Shown here piece by piece: positions 1 to 8,169 of a stretch of DNA of 64,000 nucleotides. A model generated the notes under the pieces. That model was given only the letters and a program-made list of their open reading frames with translations, was not told the DNA's origin and searched no databases. How positions within the stretch are numbered: the first letter of the stretch is position 1; every line of letters begins with the position of its first letter. The stretch spans positions 744,001-808,000 of the forward strand of contig NZ_SNXS01000002.1 of assembly GCF_004362525.1 (NCBI RefSeq). Direction: 5' to 3'. A program made the translations under genes and the position numbers. Source of the DNA: Roseateles toxinivorans. GTDB lineage: Bacteria > Pseudomonadota > Gammaproteobacteria > Burkholderiales > Burkholderiaceae_C.

Positions 1-89
1 GGCGAGGTGTTCATGCGACATCTTGATGCATTCCGGGGCGCGTATTATTCGTCGCACCCGAATATCCGGGGCGGTTCAGGGAGTGGATC

Positions 90-1118
90 ATGGGACTGAT
101 GGATTTCATCAAGAAACAGTTCATCGACATCATCGAATGGACGGAGGCTGGCGACGGTGTGCTGGCCTGGCGCTTCCCCATCGCCGACCGCGAAATCCAG
201 TATGGCGCATCGCTGACGGTGCGCGAGTCCCAGCTGGCGGTGTTCGTCAACGAGGGCAAGGTCGCCGATGTGTTCGGCCCCGGCATGCACAAGCTGACGA
301 CGCAGACCCTGCCGGTGCTGACCTATCTGAAGAACTGGGACAAGCTGTTCGAGTCCCCGTTCAAGAGCGACGTCTATTTCGTCAGCACCCGCCAACAGAT
401 CGACCAGCGCTGGGGCACCACCCAGCCGGTGACGATACGCGACAAGGACTTCGGCGCCGTGCGCCTGCGCGCCTTTGGCAACTATGCCTACAGCGTTGTC
501 GATGCCAAGCTGTTCCATACCCAGATCTCGGGCACCCGCGACACCTACACGGTGGCCGACCTCGAAGGCCAGCTGCGCGGCCTGATGCTGCAGCACATAA
601 GCGATGCGGTGGCGGGAAGCGGCATCCCCTTCCTGGACCTGGCCGCCAACCAGATCGAGTTTGCCAAGCAGCTGCAGGAGGCGAACCAACCCGAGTTCGC
701 CAAGCTGGGCCTGCGCCTGGACGCGGTGACGGTGCAGAGCGTATCGCTGCCCGAGGAGCTGCAGAAAATCCTCGACCAGAAGATAGGCATGGGCATGGTC
801 GGCAACGACATGGGCAAGTTCATGCAGTACCAGACCGCGCAATCGCTGCCCAAGTTCGCCGAGGGCGCGGGCCAGGGCGGCGTGGTCGGCGACGCGATGG
901 GCCTGGGGGCAGGTGTTGCCCTGGGCCAGGTGATGGCCCAGCAGCTGAATCAGGGTCTGCAGGGCGCGCCTGCCGCTGCGGCCGCGGCGCCGGCCAGCCT
1001 GCGGCCCGACGAGGTGATGGCCACGCTGGAGAAACTGGCCGATCTGAAGAGCAAGGGCATCCTGACCGAGGAAGAGTTTTCGGCCAAGAAGGCGGAGCTA
1101 CTCAAGAAGCTGGTCTGA
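90..1118 (+). CDS. SPFH/Band-7 domain protein (YdjI/virion-core-like) with C-terminal SHOCT domain
   Basis: A 342-residue protein whose first two thirds read as an SPFH/Band-7 fold of the YdjI type. A low-complexity Ala/Gly-rich linker follows, then a SHOCT-like tail of about 30 residues (LADLKSKGILTEEEFSAKK) at roughly 310-340. SPFH proteins scaffold membrane microdomains; SHOCT segments are short oligomerisation or membrane-associated tails. No signal peptide or transmembrane helix is obvious, so it probably associates with the membrane peripherally. The ATG follows an AGGGAG ribosome-binding site. It is the first gene of a tight five-gene operon (next start 10 bp on) with DUF4178, DUF350 and a polyamine-synthase-like enzyme. 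That context is known from envelope-stress and PspA-associated gene clusters, so a membrane-stress role is inferred. Confidence 0.85.
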   Translation: MGLMDFIKKQFIDIIEWTEAGDGVLAWRFPIADREIQYGASLTVRESQLAVFVNEGKVADVFGPGMHKLTTQTLPVLTYLKNWDKLFESPFKSDVYFVSTRQQIDQRWGTTQPVTIRDKDFGAVRLRAFGNYAYSVVDAKLFHTQISGTRDTYTVADLEGQLRGLMLQHISDAVAGSGIPFLDLAANQIEFAKQLQEANQPEFAKLGLRLDAVTVQSVSLPEELQKILDQKIGMGMVGNDMGKFMQYQTAQSLPKFAEGAGQGGVVGDAMGLGAGVALGQVMAQQLNQGLQGAPAAAAAAPASLRPDEVMATLEKLADLKSKGILTEEEFSAKKAELLKKLV

Positions 1119-1128
1119 GGCCTGATCG

Positions 1129-2721
1129 TTGGCCTCCGAACCGTCCCCGCAACGCAGCTATCGTGCCGCCTGCCCCAATTGCGGGGCACCGGTGGACTTT
1201 CGCTCGGCCGCCTCGGCCAGCGCCGTCTGCAGCTTTTGCCGCAGCACGCTGCTGCGCGAGGGCGATGCGCTGCGCCGCATCGGCCTGAGCGCCGAGCTGT
1301 TCGACGACCACTCGCCGCTGCAGTTGGGGGCGTCGGGCCGCTACCAGGGCGCGGCGTTCATGCTGGTCGGGCGGCTGCAGTACGGCTATGCCGAGGGCAC
1401 CTGGAACGAATGGCATGCGCTGTTCGACAGCGGTGGTGCGCAGAAATCGGGCTGGCTGTCCGAGGACAACGGCGCCTATGTGCTCAGCTTCGAGGCGCCG
1501 CTCAGCGGCGAGGTGCCCACTGCTGATGAGCTGAGCGCCGGCGAGCGCCGGCTCGTCGCCGGTGTTGCCTGGGATGTGGCCTCGGTCACCCGCGCCAAGT
1601 TGCTGGCGGCGCAGGGCGAGCTGCCGCATGCGCCTAACCTGAGCGGCGAGTTCGTCGTTGCGGATCTGCGCAACGAGCGCGCCGAGGTCGGCACGCTGGA
1701 CTATGCCGATCCGGCGCAGCCGACTTGGAGCGTGGGCCGGGCGGTCGCGCTGTCCGAGCTGGCGATGACCGGCCTGGCCGAGGGCACCGAGAAGACGCTG
1801 AAGGGCCGCTCGGCCGAATGCCCCAGCTGCGGCACCTCCTTGCAGATCACGCTGGACAGCACCCAGTCCATCGTCTGCCAGCAATGCCATGCGGTGGTCG
1901 ATCTGTCGCAGGGTATCGGCGCCGATCTGAAGCACTATGCCCAGGCCGCCAACACGCTGGAGCCACTGCTGCCGCTGGGCAGCAGCGGCGTGCTGACTTT
2001 CGGCAAGCTGGGCCCGCTGCCTTGGGCAGTCGTCGGCTATATGGAGCGCTGCGACGTCCCCGATGGCGACGACGAGCAGACCTTCTGGCGCGAGTACCTG
2101 CTCTATAACCAGCGTGCCGGCTTTGCCTTTCTGGTGGACACCGAGGACGGCTGGTCCTGGGTGCGGCCGCTGACCGGCACACCCACCGGCCGTGGCGACC
2201 GACTGCAGTTCGAGGGCGACAGCTACCAGAAGCGCTACAGCTACCCGGCCAAGGTGACCTATGTGCTGGGCGAGTTCTACTGGCGCGTCACACGCGACCA
2301 GCGCAGCCTCAACACCGACTACCAGGGCACGGGCAGCGCCGCGCGCAAGCAGCTCAACCGCGAGGAGACCGGCAACGAGGTCACCTGGTCGGCCGGCGAG
2401 AAGCTGGACGCCAGCGCAGTCGCTCGCGCCTTCAAGCTGCCCGACGATCGCCTGGCCGCGCTGCAGCGCGATGCCGCACCCACCGGCCTGGGCGATCTGA
2501 TGGGCTCTGCAGGCGGCCTGCTCAAGCCGTTCCTGATCTTCGGCCTGCTGGTGATCGTCATCATCGCCGTCACCCGCTGCGGCAGCGACGACTGTGACGC
2601 CTACCGCAACACCTATGGCGTCGACAGCGCCGAATACAAGCAATGCCAGCGAGGCGGCGGCACGCGCACCAGCGGCGGCTCCTACGGCGGCTTCAGCAGC
2701 AGTGGCGGCGGCCACAAATAG
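1129..2721 (+). CDS. DUF4178 domain protein with zinc ribbons and C-terminal membrane anchor
   Basis: A 530-residue protein starting at TTG, 10 bp after the SPFH gene. Two CxxC...CxxC zinc-ribbon-like units are visible, one near residues 15-37 and another near 230-253. Each precedes a DUF4178-type beta-rich segment (GRLQYGYAEGTWNEWHALF and later EQTFWREYLLYNQRAGFAF). A single hydrophobic helix (FLIFGLLVIVIIAV) lies near residues 468-486, followed by a Gly/Ser-rich tail, so it is probably a tail-anchored inner-membrane protein. DUF4178 genes usually sit with DUF350, polyamine-synthase-like and Band-7 genes, as here. The biochemical function is unknown. Confidence 0.8.
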   Translation: MASEPSPQRSYRAACPNCGAPVDFRSAASASAVCSFCRSTLLREGDALRRIGLSAELFDDHSPLQLGASGRYQGAAFMLVGRLQYGYAEGTWNEWHALFDSGGAQKSGWLSEDNGAYVLSFEAPLSGEVPTADELSAGERRLVAGVAWDVASVTRAKLLAAQGELPHAPNLSGEFVVADLRNERAEVGTLDYADPAQPTWSVGRAVALSELAMTGLAEGTEKTLKGRSAECPSCGTSLQITLDSTQSIVCQQCHAVVDLSQGIGADLKHYAQAANTLEPLLPLGSSGVLTFGKLGPLPWAVVGYMERCDVPDGDDEQTFWREYLLYNQRAGFAFLVDTEDGWSWVRPLTGTPTGRGDRLQFEGDSYQKRYSYPAKVTYVLGEFYWRVTRDQRSLNTDYQGTGSAARKQLNREETGNEVTWSAGEKLDASAVARAFKLPDDRLAALQRDAAPTGLGDLMGSAGGLLKPFLIFGLLVIVIIAVTRCGSDDCDAYRNTYGVDSAEYKQCQRGGGTRTSGGSYGGFSSSGGGHK

Positions 2722-2755
2722 TTTTCAACCCAAGCATCTTTCCAAGGAGAAGGCT

Positions 2756-2980
2756 ATGGAAGGCTTTGAATGGCTCAAACCCGGCATCGTGCTGGGCTCC
2801 ATCCTCTACGCCCTGATCGGCGTGCTGGTGTTCTGGATCAGCTTCATCATCATCGACAAGCTGACCCCCTACAAGCTGTGGGACGAGATCGTGCACCACA
2901 AGAACGTCGCCCTGGCCATAGTCGTCGGCGCGATGTGCATCTCGATCGGGCAGATCGTCGCCGCGGCGATACATGGCTGA
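2756..2980 (+). CDS. DUF350 family small membrane protein
   Basis: A 74-residue protein with two hydrophobic helices (IVLGSILYALIGVLVFWISF and NVALAIVVGAMCISIG), typical of the DUF350/YjfL family of inner-membrane proteins. An upstream extension of the frame to 2594 exists, but this start is preferred because an AAGGAGAAGG ribosome-binding site lies immediately before the ATG and the extension overlaps the preceding gene. The gene overlaps the next start by 8 bp. Its partners (DUF4178, spermidine-synthase-like, Band-7) are the usual ones for this family. The molecular function is unknown. Confidence 0.88.
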   Translation: MEGFEWLKPGIVLGSILYALIGVLVFWISFIIIDKLTPYKLWDEIVHHKNVALAIVVGAMCISIGQIVAAAIHG

Positions 2981-4562
2981 GGAGGGACCGGTGCCACCGG
3001 TGGAGGCTGAGGCACCCGCCAACCCCGGGCGTGCCTCCCTGCCCGAGGTGCTGCTGCTCGCCAGCGTCTTCGTCATTGCCGCTTGCGGCCTGATCTACGA
3101 GCTGGCTGCCGGTGCGCTGGCCAGCTATCTGCTAGGCGATTCGGTGCTGCAGTTCTCCACCGTCATCGGCACCTATCTGTTCGCGATGGGTATCGGCTCG
3201 TGGCTGTCGCGCTTTGTCGAGCGGCAGCTGGTGGCGCAGTTCCTGCGCATCGAGCTGCTGGTGGGCGTGATCGGCGGGCTGATGCCGGCGGCGCTGTTTG
3301 CCGCGCACAGTCTCCTGCCCAGCGCAGCGACGGGCGCCTTCCGGGCGCTGCTGTACGGGCTTGTGCTGCTCGTTGGTGCGCTGGTGGGGCTGGAGATTCC
3401 GCTGGTGATGCGCATCCTGAAGCGCCATTTCCGCGAGCGCTATGCCTTGAAGCATCTGGTCTCGCAGGTGCTGACCTTCGACTATCTGGGCGCGCTGGTG
3501 GTGGCGCTGGCCTTCCCGCTGCTGCTGGTGCCGCAGCTGGGGCTGATACGCACCGGCCTGCTGTTCGGCCTGCTCAATGTGGGCGTGGCGGTGTGGGCGC
3601 TGTGGCTGTTCCGCGGTGAACTGCGGCGCTTGAGCAGCCATGTGCTGGCCTGTGCCGCATCGGCGGCGGTGCTGGGTGTGGGCCTGGTCTGGGCCGACCG
3701 GCTGACCACCTGGGCCGAGGACCGCTTCTACGGCGAGAACATCATCCTGCGCCAGAGCAGCGACTACCAGCGCATCGTCGTCACCAGCGGGCCGGCCGGG
3801 GTGCGCCTGTTCCTGAACGGCAATCTGCAGTTCCACTCGCGCGACGAGTACCGCTACCACGAGGCCCTGGTGCACCCGGCCATGGCCGCCCACGGTGCGC
3901 CGCGCCAGGTGCTGGTGCTGGGCGGCGGCGACGGTCTGGCGGTGCGCGAGATCCTCAAGTACAGGAGCGTCGAGCAGGTCACCCTGGTCGAGCTGGACCC
4001 GCGCATGACGCGGCTGTTCTCCGAGCAGCCGCTGCTGCGTACGCTGAACCAGGACGCCCTGCGCTCGCCCAAGGTCAGGATCGTCAATGACGATGCCTTC
4101 ACCTGGCTGGAGCAGCACCAGAAGAGCTTTGACGTGATCGTCATCGACTTCCCCGACCCGACCAATTTCTCGCTGGGCAAGCTCTACACCACCAGCTTCT
4201 ACCAGCTGATCGACCAGCACCTGTCGGCCGATGGCTATGCGGTGGTTCAGACCACCTCGCCCCTGGTCGCGCGGCGCAGTTTCTGGACCGTGGCCACGAC
4301 GATAGAGACGGTGGGCCTGAGCGCCACGCCGTACCACGCCCATGTGCCCAGCTTCGGCGAATGGGGCTTCATCATGGCCAGCCACCGGCCCTGGCACCGG
4401 CCAGCGGCCCTGCCCGAGGGGCTGCGCTTTGTCACCCTGTCCGGCCTGCCGGCGCTGTTCGACTTCCCGCCCGATATGGAGCGGGTGCCGGCTGAGGCGA
4501 ATCGCCTGTCCAGCCAGGTGCTGGTCCACACCTTCGAGGAAGAGTGGGGGAAGGTGCATTGA
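2973..4562 (+). CDS. Membrane-embedded spermidine-synthase-like aminopropyltransferase
   Basis: A 529-residue protein. Residues of about 25-230 form roughly seven hydrophobic helices. The C-terminal half is a spermidine-synthase-fold methyltransferase-like domain with the nucleotide-binding loop VLVLGGGDGLAVREILKY near residue 312 and the DFPDPTNFSLGKLYT active-site loop near 390. Soluble SpeE transfers aminopropyl from decarboxylated SAM to putrescine. The membrane-fused form is a recognised variant whose substrate is not firmly established. The gene overlaps DUF350 by 8 bp and the next gene by 4 bp (TTGA). No SAM decarboxylase gene is present in this operon. Confidence 0.88.
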   Translation: MAEEGPVPPVEAEAPANPGRASLPEVLLLASVFVIAACGLIYELAAGALASYLLGDSVLQFSTVIGTYLFAMGIGSWLSRFVERQLVAQFLRIELLVGVIGGLMPAALFAAHSLLPSAATGAFRALLYGLVLLVGALVGLEIPLVMRILKRHFRERYALKHLVSQVLTFDYLGALVVALAFPLLLVPQLGLIRTGLLFGLLNVGVAVWALWLFRGELRRLSSHVLACAASAAVLGVGLVWADRLTTWAEDRFYGENIILRQSSDYQRIVVTSGPAGVRLFLNGNLQFHSRDEYRYHEALVHPAMAAHGAPRQVLVLGGGDGLAVREILKYRSVEQVTLVELDPRMTRLFSEQPLLRTLNQDALRSPKVRIVNDDAFTWLEQHQKSFDVIVIDFPDPTNFSLGKLYTTSFYQLIDQHLSADGYAVVQTTSPLVARRSFWTVATTIETVGLSATPYHAHVPSFGEWGFIMASHRPWHRPAALPEGLRFVTLSGLPALFDFPPDMERVPAEANRLSSQVLVHTFEEEWGKVH

Positions 4563-6118
4563 GCTTCAGTCGGCGGGGCCTGCTGCTCGGCACGGTGGCA
4601 GGTCTGCTGGGCTGCCGCCCGGACGCCGTGGCGCTGCAGGGTGAGTGGGTCGGTGCCTCGCATGCCCGTGGCCACCGGCTGCGCGAGCTGAAGTCCGGTG
4701 CGCTGCCTGCGCCGCAGGTCCGGCACCGCGCCCAGGTGCTGATACTCGGTGCCGGGGTGTCAGGTCTTGCTGCCGCGCGCGGTTTCACGCGGGCCGGCGT
4801 CGGCGATGTGCATCTGCTGGAACTGGAAGACCAGGCCGGCGGCAACTCGCGCGGCCACCAAATGGGCGGCCTGCGCTGCCCGCTGGGCGCGCACTACCTG
4901 CCCTTGCCTGGTGAGCAGGCACCCGAGGTGGTCGAGCTGCTGGAGGAGCTGGGGCTGTCCAGGGTGGAGTCCGGCCGCCGCGTCTATGACGAGCGCCATC
5001 TGTGCCACAGCCCTCAGGAGCGGCTGTTCTACCAGGGTGCCTGGGTCGAGGGTCTGCTTCCGCCGGCCGAGGGCGATGCCGCCACCCTCGATCAGTACCG
5101 GCGCTTTGCGCGCCTGGTCGAGCAGGTGCGCAGCGAGCTGAGCTTTGCCATGCCCAGCCTGCGCGCCCGCGGCTCGGCCGGGCTGGCGCGGCTGGATGCG
5201 ATGACGTTTGCCCATTGGCTGCAGCGCGAAGGCCTGAGCGACGCCAAGCTGCGCTGGTACCTGGACTATTGCTGCCGCGACGACTACGGGGCGGGCCCCG
5301 AGACGGTCTCGGCCTGGGCCGGCCTGCACTACTTCGCCAGCCGCCATGGCTTCCATCCCCCGAGCGAGGAGACCGAACCCGAGCCGGTGCTGACTTGGGC
5401 CCAAGGCAATGCCTGGCTGACCGAGCGCCTGGCCATGCCGCAGCGCGAGCGCCTGCATACCGGCATGACGGTGCTGCAGGTGGAGGAGCAGCGCCATCAG
5501 GTCGAGGTGCTGGCCTGGAACGAAGGGATGCAGCGCGTCGAACAATGGACGGCGCGGACGGTGGTGTTCGCGCTGCCGCTGTTCATCGCCAAGCGCCTGC
5601 TGCGCACAACGCTGCCGGCACTCCAATCAGCCGCCGAGAAAATGCGTTATGCACCCTGGTTGGTGGCCAATCTTCGCTTGCGCGAGCCGCTGCTGCAGCG
5701 CATCGGTGCACCGCCGGCCTGGGACAATGTGGCCTATGGCGGCGGCGCCACCGCGCTGGGCTACGTCGATGCCTCGCACCAGGGCCTGCGGCCACAGGCC
5801 GGGCCGACGGTGCTGACCGCCTATCACGCGCTGCCTGCGTCGCAGCGCGGTGCGCTGCTGAGCGAGCCCTGGTCCGTCTGGGCCGAGCGGGTGCTGGGCG
5901 ATCTGCTTGCTGTGCACCCGGATCTGTCGGCCAAGACCGAGCGCATCGATCTGATGCGCTATGGCCATGCGATGAGCATGCCGGTGCCGGGCCTGCATAC
6001 CGATGCGGCGCTGCAATCGCTGTCTGCGCTGAAGGGCCGGCTGCGCTTTGCCCATGCCGACCTGGCCGGCTATTCGGTGTTCGAGGAAGCGTTCTGCCGG
6101 GGTATGGCGGCAGCCTAG
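4559..6118 (+). CDS. Tat-exported FAD-dependent amine oxidase-like protein
   Basis: The frame opens at a GTG (4544), but the TTG at 4559 is preferred: it overlaps the upstream stop as TTGA and has GGGGGAAGG just upstream. This start gives an N-terminus MSFSRRGLLLG, a twin-arginine signal, followed by AGLLGC, a possible lipobox. The Rossmann FAD motif ILGAGVSGLAAARG sits near residue 60, and the remainder reads as an NAD(P)-binding/amine-oxidase fold of about 519 residues. In an operon with a spermidine-synthase-like enzyme, oxidation of a polyamine or aminopropylated product is a reasonable inference, not shown. Its stop overlaps the convergent GGDEF gene by 4 bp. Confidence 0.8.
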   Translation: MSFSRRGLLLGTVAGLLGCRPDAVALQGEWVGASHARGHRLRELKSGALPAPQVRHRAQVLILGAGVSGLAAARGFTRAGVGDVHLLELEDQAGGNSRGHQMGGLRCPLGAHYLPLPGEQAPEVVELLEELGLSRVESGRRVYDERHLCHSPQERLFYQGAWVEGLLPPAEGDAATLDQYRRFARLVEQVRSELSFAMPSLRARGSAGLARLDAMTFAHWLQREGLSDAKLRWYLDYCCRDDYGAGPETVSAWAGLHYFASRHGFHPPSEETEPEPVLTWAQGNAWLTERLAMPQRERLHTGMTVLQVEEQRHQVEVLAWNEGMQRVEQWTARTVVFALPLFIAKRLLRTTLPALQSAAEKMRYAPWLVANLRLREPLLQRIGAPPAWDNVAYGGGATALGYVDASHQGLRPQAGPTVLTAYHALPASQRGALLSEPWSVWAERVLGDLLAVHPDLSAKTERIDLMRYGHAMSMPVPGLHTDAALQSLSALKGRLRFAHADLAGYSVFEEAFCRGMAAA

Positions 6119-8169
6119 ACTGCCCAACCGGTACTGAGCGTGCTGCGCACCGGCCCGACGATCTGCTGCAGCTCGACCAGACCGTTCTGGCGCGCCTGCT
6201 CGAAGTCTGACTCGATGGCCTGCAGCTTGCCGGCCTCGTGCACATGGACGCTGCTGATGCCGATGGCGCGGTTGCGGCCCTGGCTCTTGGCGGTGTAGAG
6301 CGCCATGTCCACCAGATTGACCGCCTGTTCCCAGCGCAGCGGCACCTGGTGCGGGGGCAGCGGGAAGCGGGCGAAACCGATAGACACGGTGATATCCAGC
6401 GGCCCGGTGTCCAGCGTCGCCGGCGTGTCGCAGATCTTGAACAGCACGCGCTCGGCCAGCAGCTCCAGCTGGTCGGCGGGCACGTCCGGGGCGAAGATCA
6501 GGAATTCCTCGCCGCCCCAGCGCACCACCAGGTCCTCGGTGCGCACCGCCTCGTTGAGGCGCCTGGCCACCTCGCAGATCACCACGTCGCCGGCCGCATG
6601 GCCGTGACGGTCATTGACATGCTTGAAGTGGTCGATGTCCACCATCAGCAGTGCTCCCTCGAAGTGCGCGGCGGCCTGTTGCTCCATCACCGCCATGAAG
6701 TGACGGCGGTTGGCCAGGTCGGTGAGCGGGTCACGCTCGCTTTGCGCGCGCAGCAGTGCATGGCTGGCAGCCAGGCGGCGATTGGCCTCGCGTACGCGCT
6801 TGACCATGATCACGGCCAGCACCACCGACAGCGCCATCAGCAGGGCCACCGCCATCCAGGCCTGGCGGGCCAGCTGGTGGTTGGCCAGTGCCTCGGCCTG
6901 CAGCATACGGTCACGCTGCAGCAGGTCGAGATCGGCGGCCAGGCGCAGGCTGTCGTACTTGATGCCCAGTTCCTGCATGGCGCTCGCGCGCAGGGCTTCA
7001 TGCGCCTTGGCGCTGAGGGCGCGCTCCTCGTGGTACAGCGCCAAGGCCTGCCTGTGCTGGCCCGCCCGCGCCATCGCTTCGCCCAGTTCACGCAACTCCA
7101 GCGCCTGCCTGCCCACCGCCTTGCCAGGGTCACCCAGCGAGCGCCCTTTGTTCATCTCGGTCAGGGCCGAAGCGATCTGGCCCATGGCCGTGTAGGACAT
7201 GGCCATGTTCAGGCGCAAGGTGCGTTCTATGCGTTGGTCCTGGAACTCCAGCACCACCGGCAGCGCCCGCCGGGCTTCAATGAGGGCTTCCGCCGGTCGG
7301 TGCAGCTTGAGGTAGTTGTCGCTGGCGTTGACTCGTTGCATCGCCGCCAGCCGCACGGCGCCGGCCTTTTCTGCCAGGCTCACGGCCTCCAGTCGGGCGC
7401 GCAGGCTGGCCTCGATCTGTCCCTTGATGTCGCTCATCAGCGCCTGCGCCATCTTCACCAGGGCCAGCGCGTGGGGATCCTCGCCGGCCAGCGCCTGGGC
7501 GCGCACCATCAGGTTTTCGGCAGCAGCATTCTCATGCTGGCGCAGCAGAGCAACGGCCTGCGCGCCCAGCGACTGGATCAGTCGGAAGTCATCCCCGGCC
7601 CGCTCGGCCAGGGTGAGCGAGCGCCCCAGCAGCGCGTCGGACTGGGCGCGTGCGCCGGTGCTGGCACGGAAGCGTTCCGACATGCGCAGCGCGCGCCAGA
7701 CCGAGCGGTAGTCGCAGGCCTCCGGCAGCGCGCCCGTGCCGCCGCAGTCGGGCTCAAGCACCGCCAGCGCCCGCTCGGACAGCCCGCCGGTGGTATCGAT
7801 CTGCCCTGCGGTCTCAGCCACCATCGCGCCGACGAGATCGGCCCAGGCGGCCAGCGCCGGCAGCTTGGCTTCCGAGGACTGGGCCCGCAACCGGTCGGCC
7901 AGCGCGCGGGCCTTGGCCGCGCCGCTGCCGCGCGAGGCCTCGATCTGCGCCTGGGCGTACCAGGCCAGGCGCTGGGTGTGTGGCGTGCGTTCGAGTTCCG
8001 GGCGCAGGGCCTGCAGCTGGGCCAGCGCGGCCTCCGGCTGTTCATTGCCCTGGAGTACCAGGCGATCGAGCCTTGCCTCGAGATTCGCTTCGGCATGGGC
8101 CATCTGCAGTGGCAGCAGGCCCAGCCAAGCCGCCTGCATCAGTGCGCCTTGCCAGCCGAGGCGCATCAT
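6115..8169 (-). CDS. Diguanylate cyclase with periplasmic TPR-like sensor region
   Basis: A 684-residue protein. An N-terminal signal or anchor (GALMQAAWLGLLPLQMAHA) is followed by about 400 residues of helical TPR-like repeats, one transmembrane helix (AWMAVALLMALSVVLAVIMV, about 435-455), a short coiled coil and a GGDEF domain. The active-site loop is GGEEF near residue 550, preceded at the right spacing by RTED, an intact product-inhibition I-site. It should make cyclic di-GMP under feedback control. The ATG at 8169 overlaps the stop of the upstream gene (ATGA), showing translational coupling; the frame extends further upstream but only inside that gene. Confidence 0.9.
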   Translation of the reverse strand: MMRLGWQGALMQAAWLGLLPLQMAHAEANLEARLDRLVLQGNEQPEAALAQLQALRPELERTPHTQRLAWYAQAQIEASRGSGAAKARALADRLRAQSSEAKLPALAAWADLVGAMVAETAGQIDTTGGLSERALAVLEPDCGGTGALPEACDYRSVWRALRMSERFRASTGARAQSDALLGRSLTLAERAGDDFRLIQSLGAQAVALLRQHENAAAENLMVRAQALAGEDPHALALVKMAQALMSDIKGQIEASLRARLEAVSLAEKAGAVRLAAMQRVNASDNYLKLHRPAEALIEARRALPVVLEFQDQRIERTLRLNMAMSYTAMGQIASALTEMNKGRSLGDPGKAVGRQALELRELGEAMARAGQHRQALALYHEERALSAKAHEALRASAMQELGIKYDSLRLAADLDLLQRDRMLQAEALANHQLARQAWMAVALLMALSVVLAVIMVKRVREANRRLAASHALLRAQSERDPLTDLANRRHFMAVMEQQAAAHFEGALLMVDIDHFKHVNDRHGHAAGDVVICEVARRLNEAVRTEDLVVRWGGEEFLIFAPDVPADQLELLAERVLFKICDTPATLDTGPLDITVSIGFARFPLPPHQVPLRWEQAVNLVDMALYTAKSQGRNRAIGISSVHVHEAGKLQAIESDFEQARQNGLVELQQIVGPVRSTLSTGWAV

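Noticed and set aside
2594-2755. An upstream extension of the DUF350 gene
   Set aside because: The ribosome-binding site and family length place the start at 2756; the extension lies inside the DUF4178 gene.
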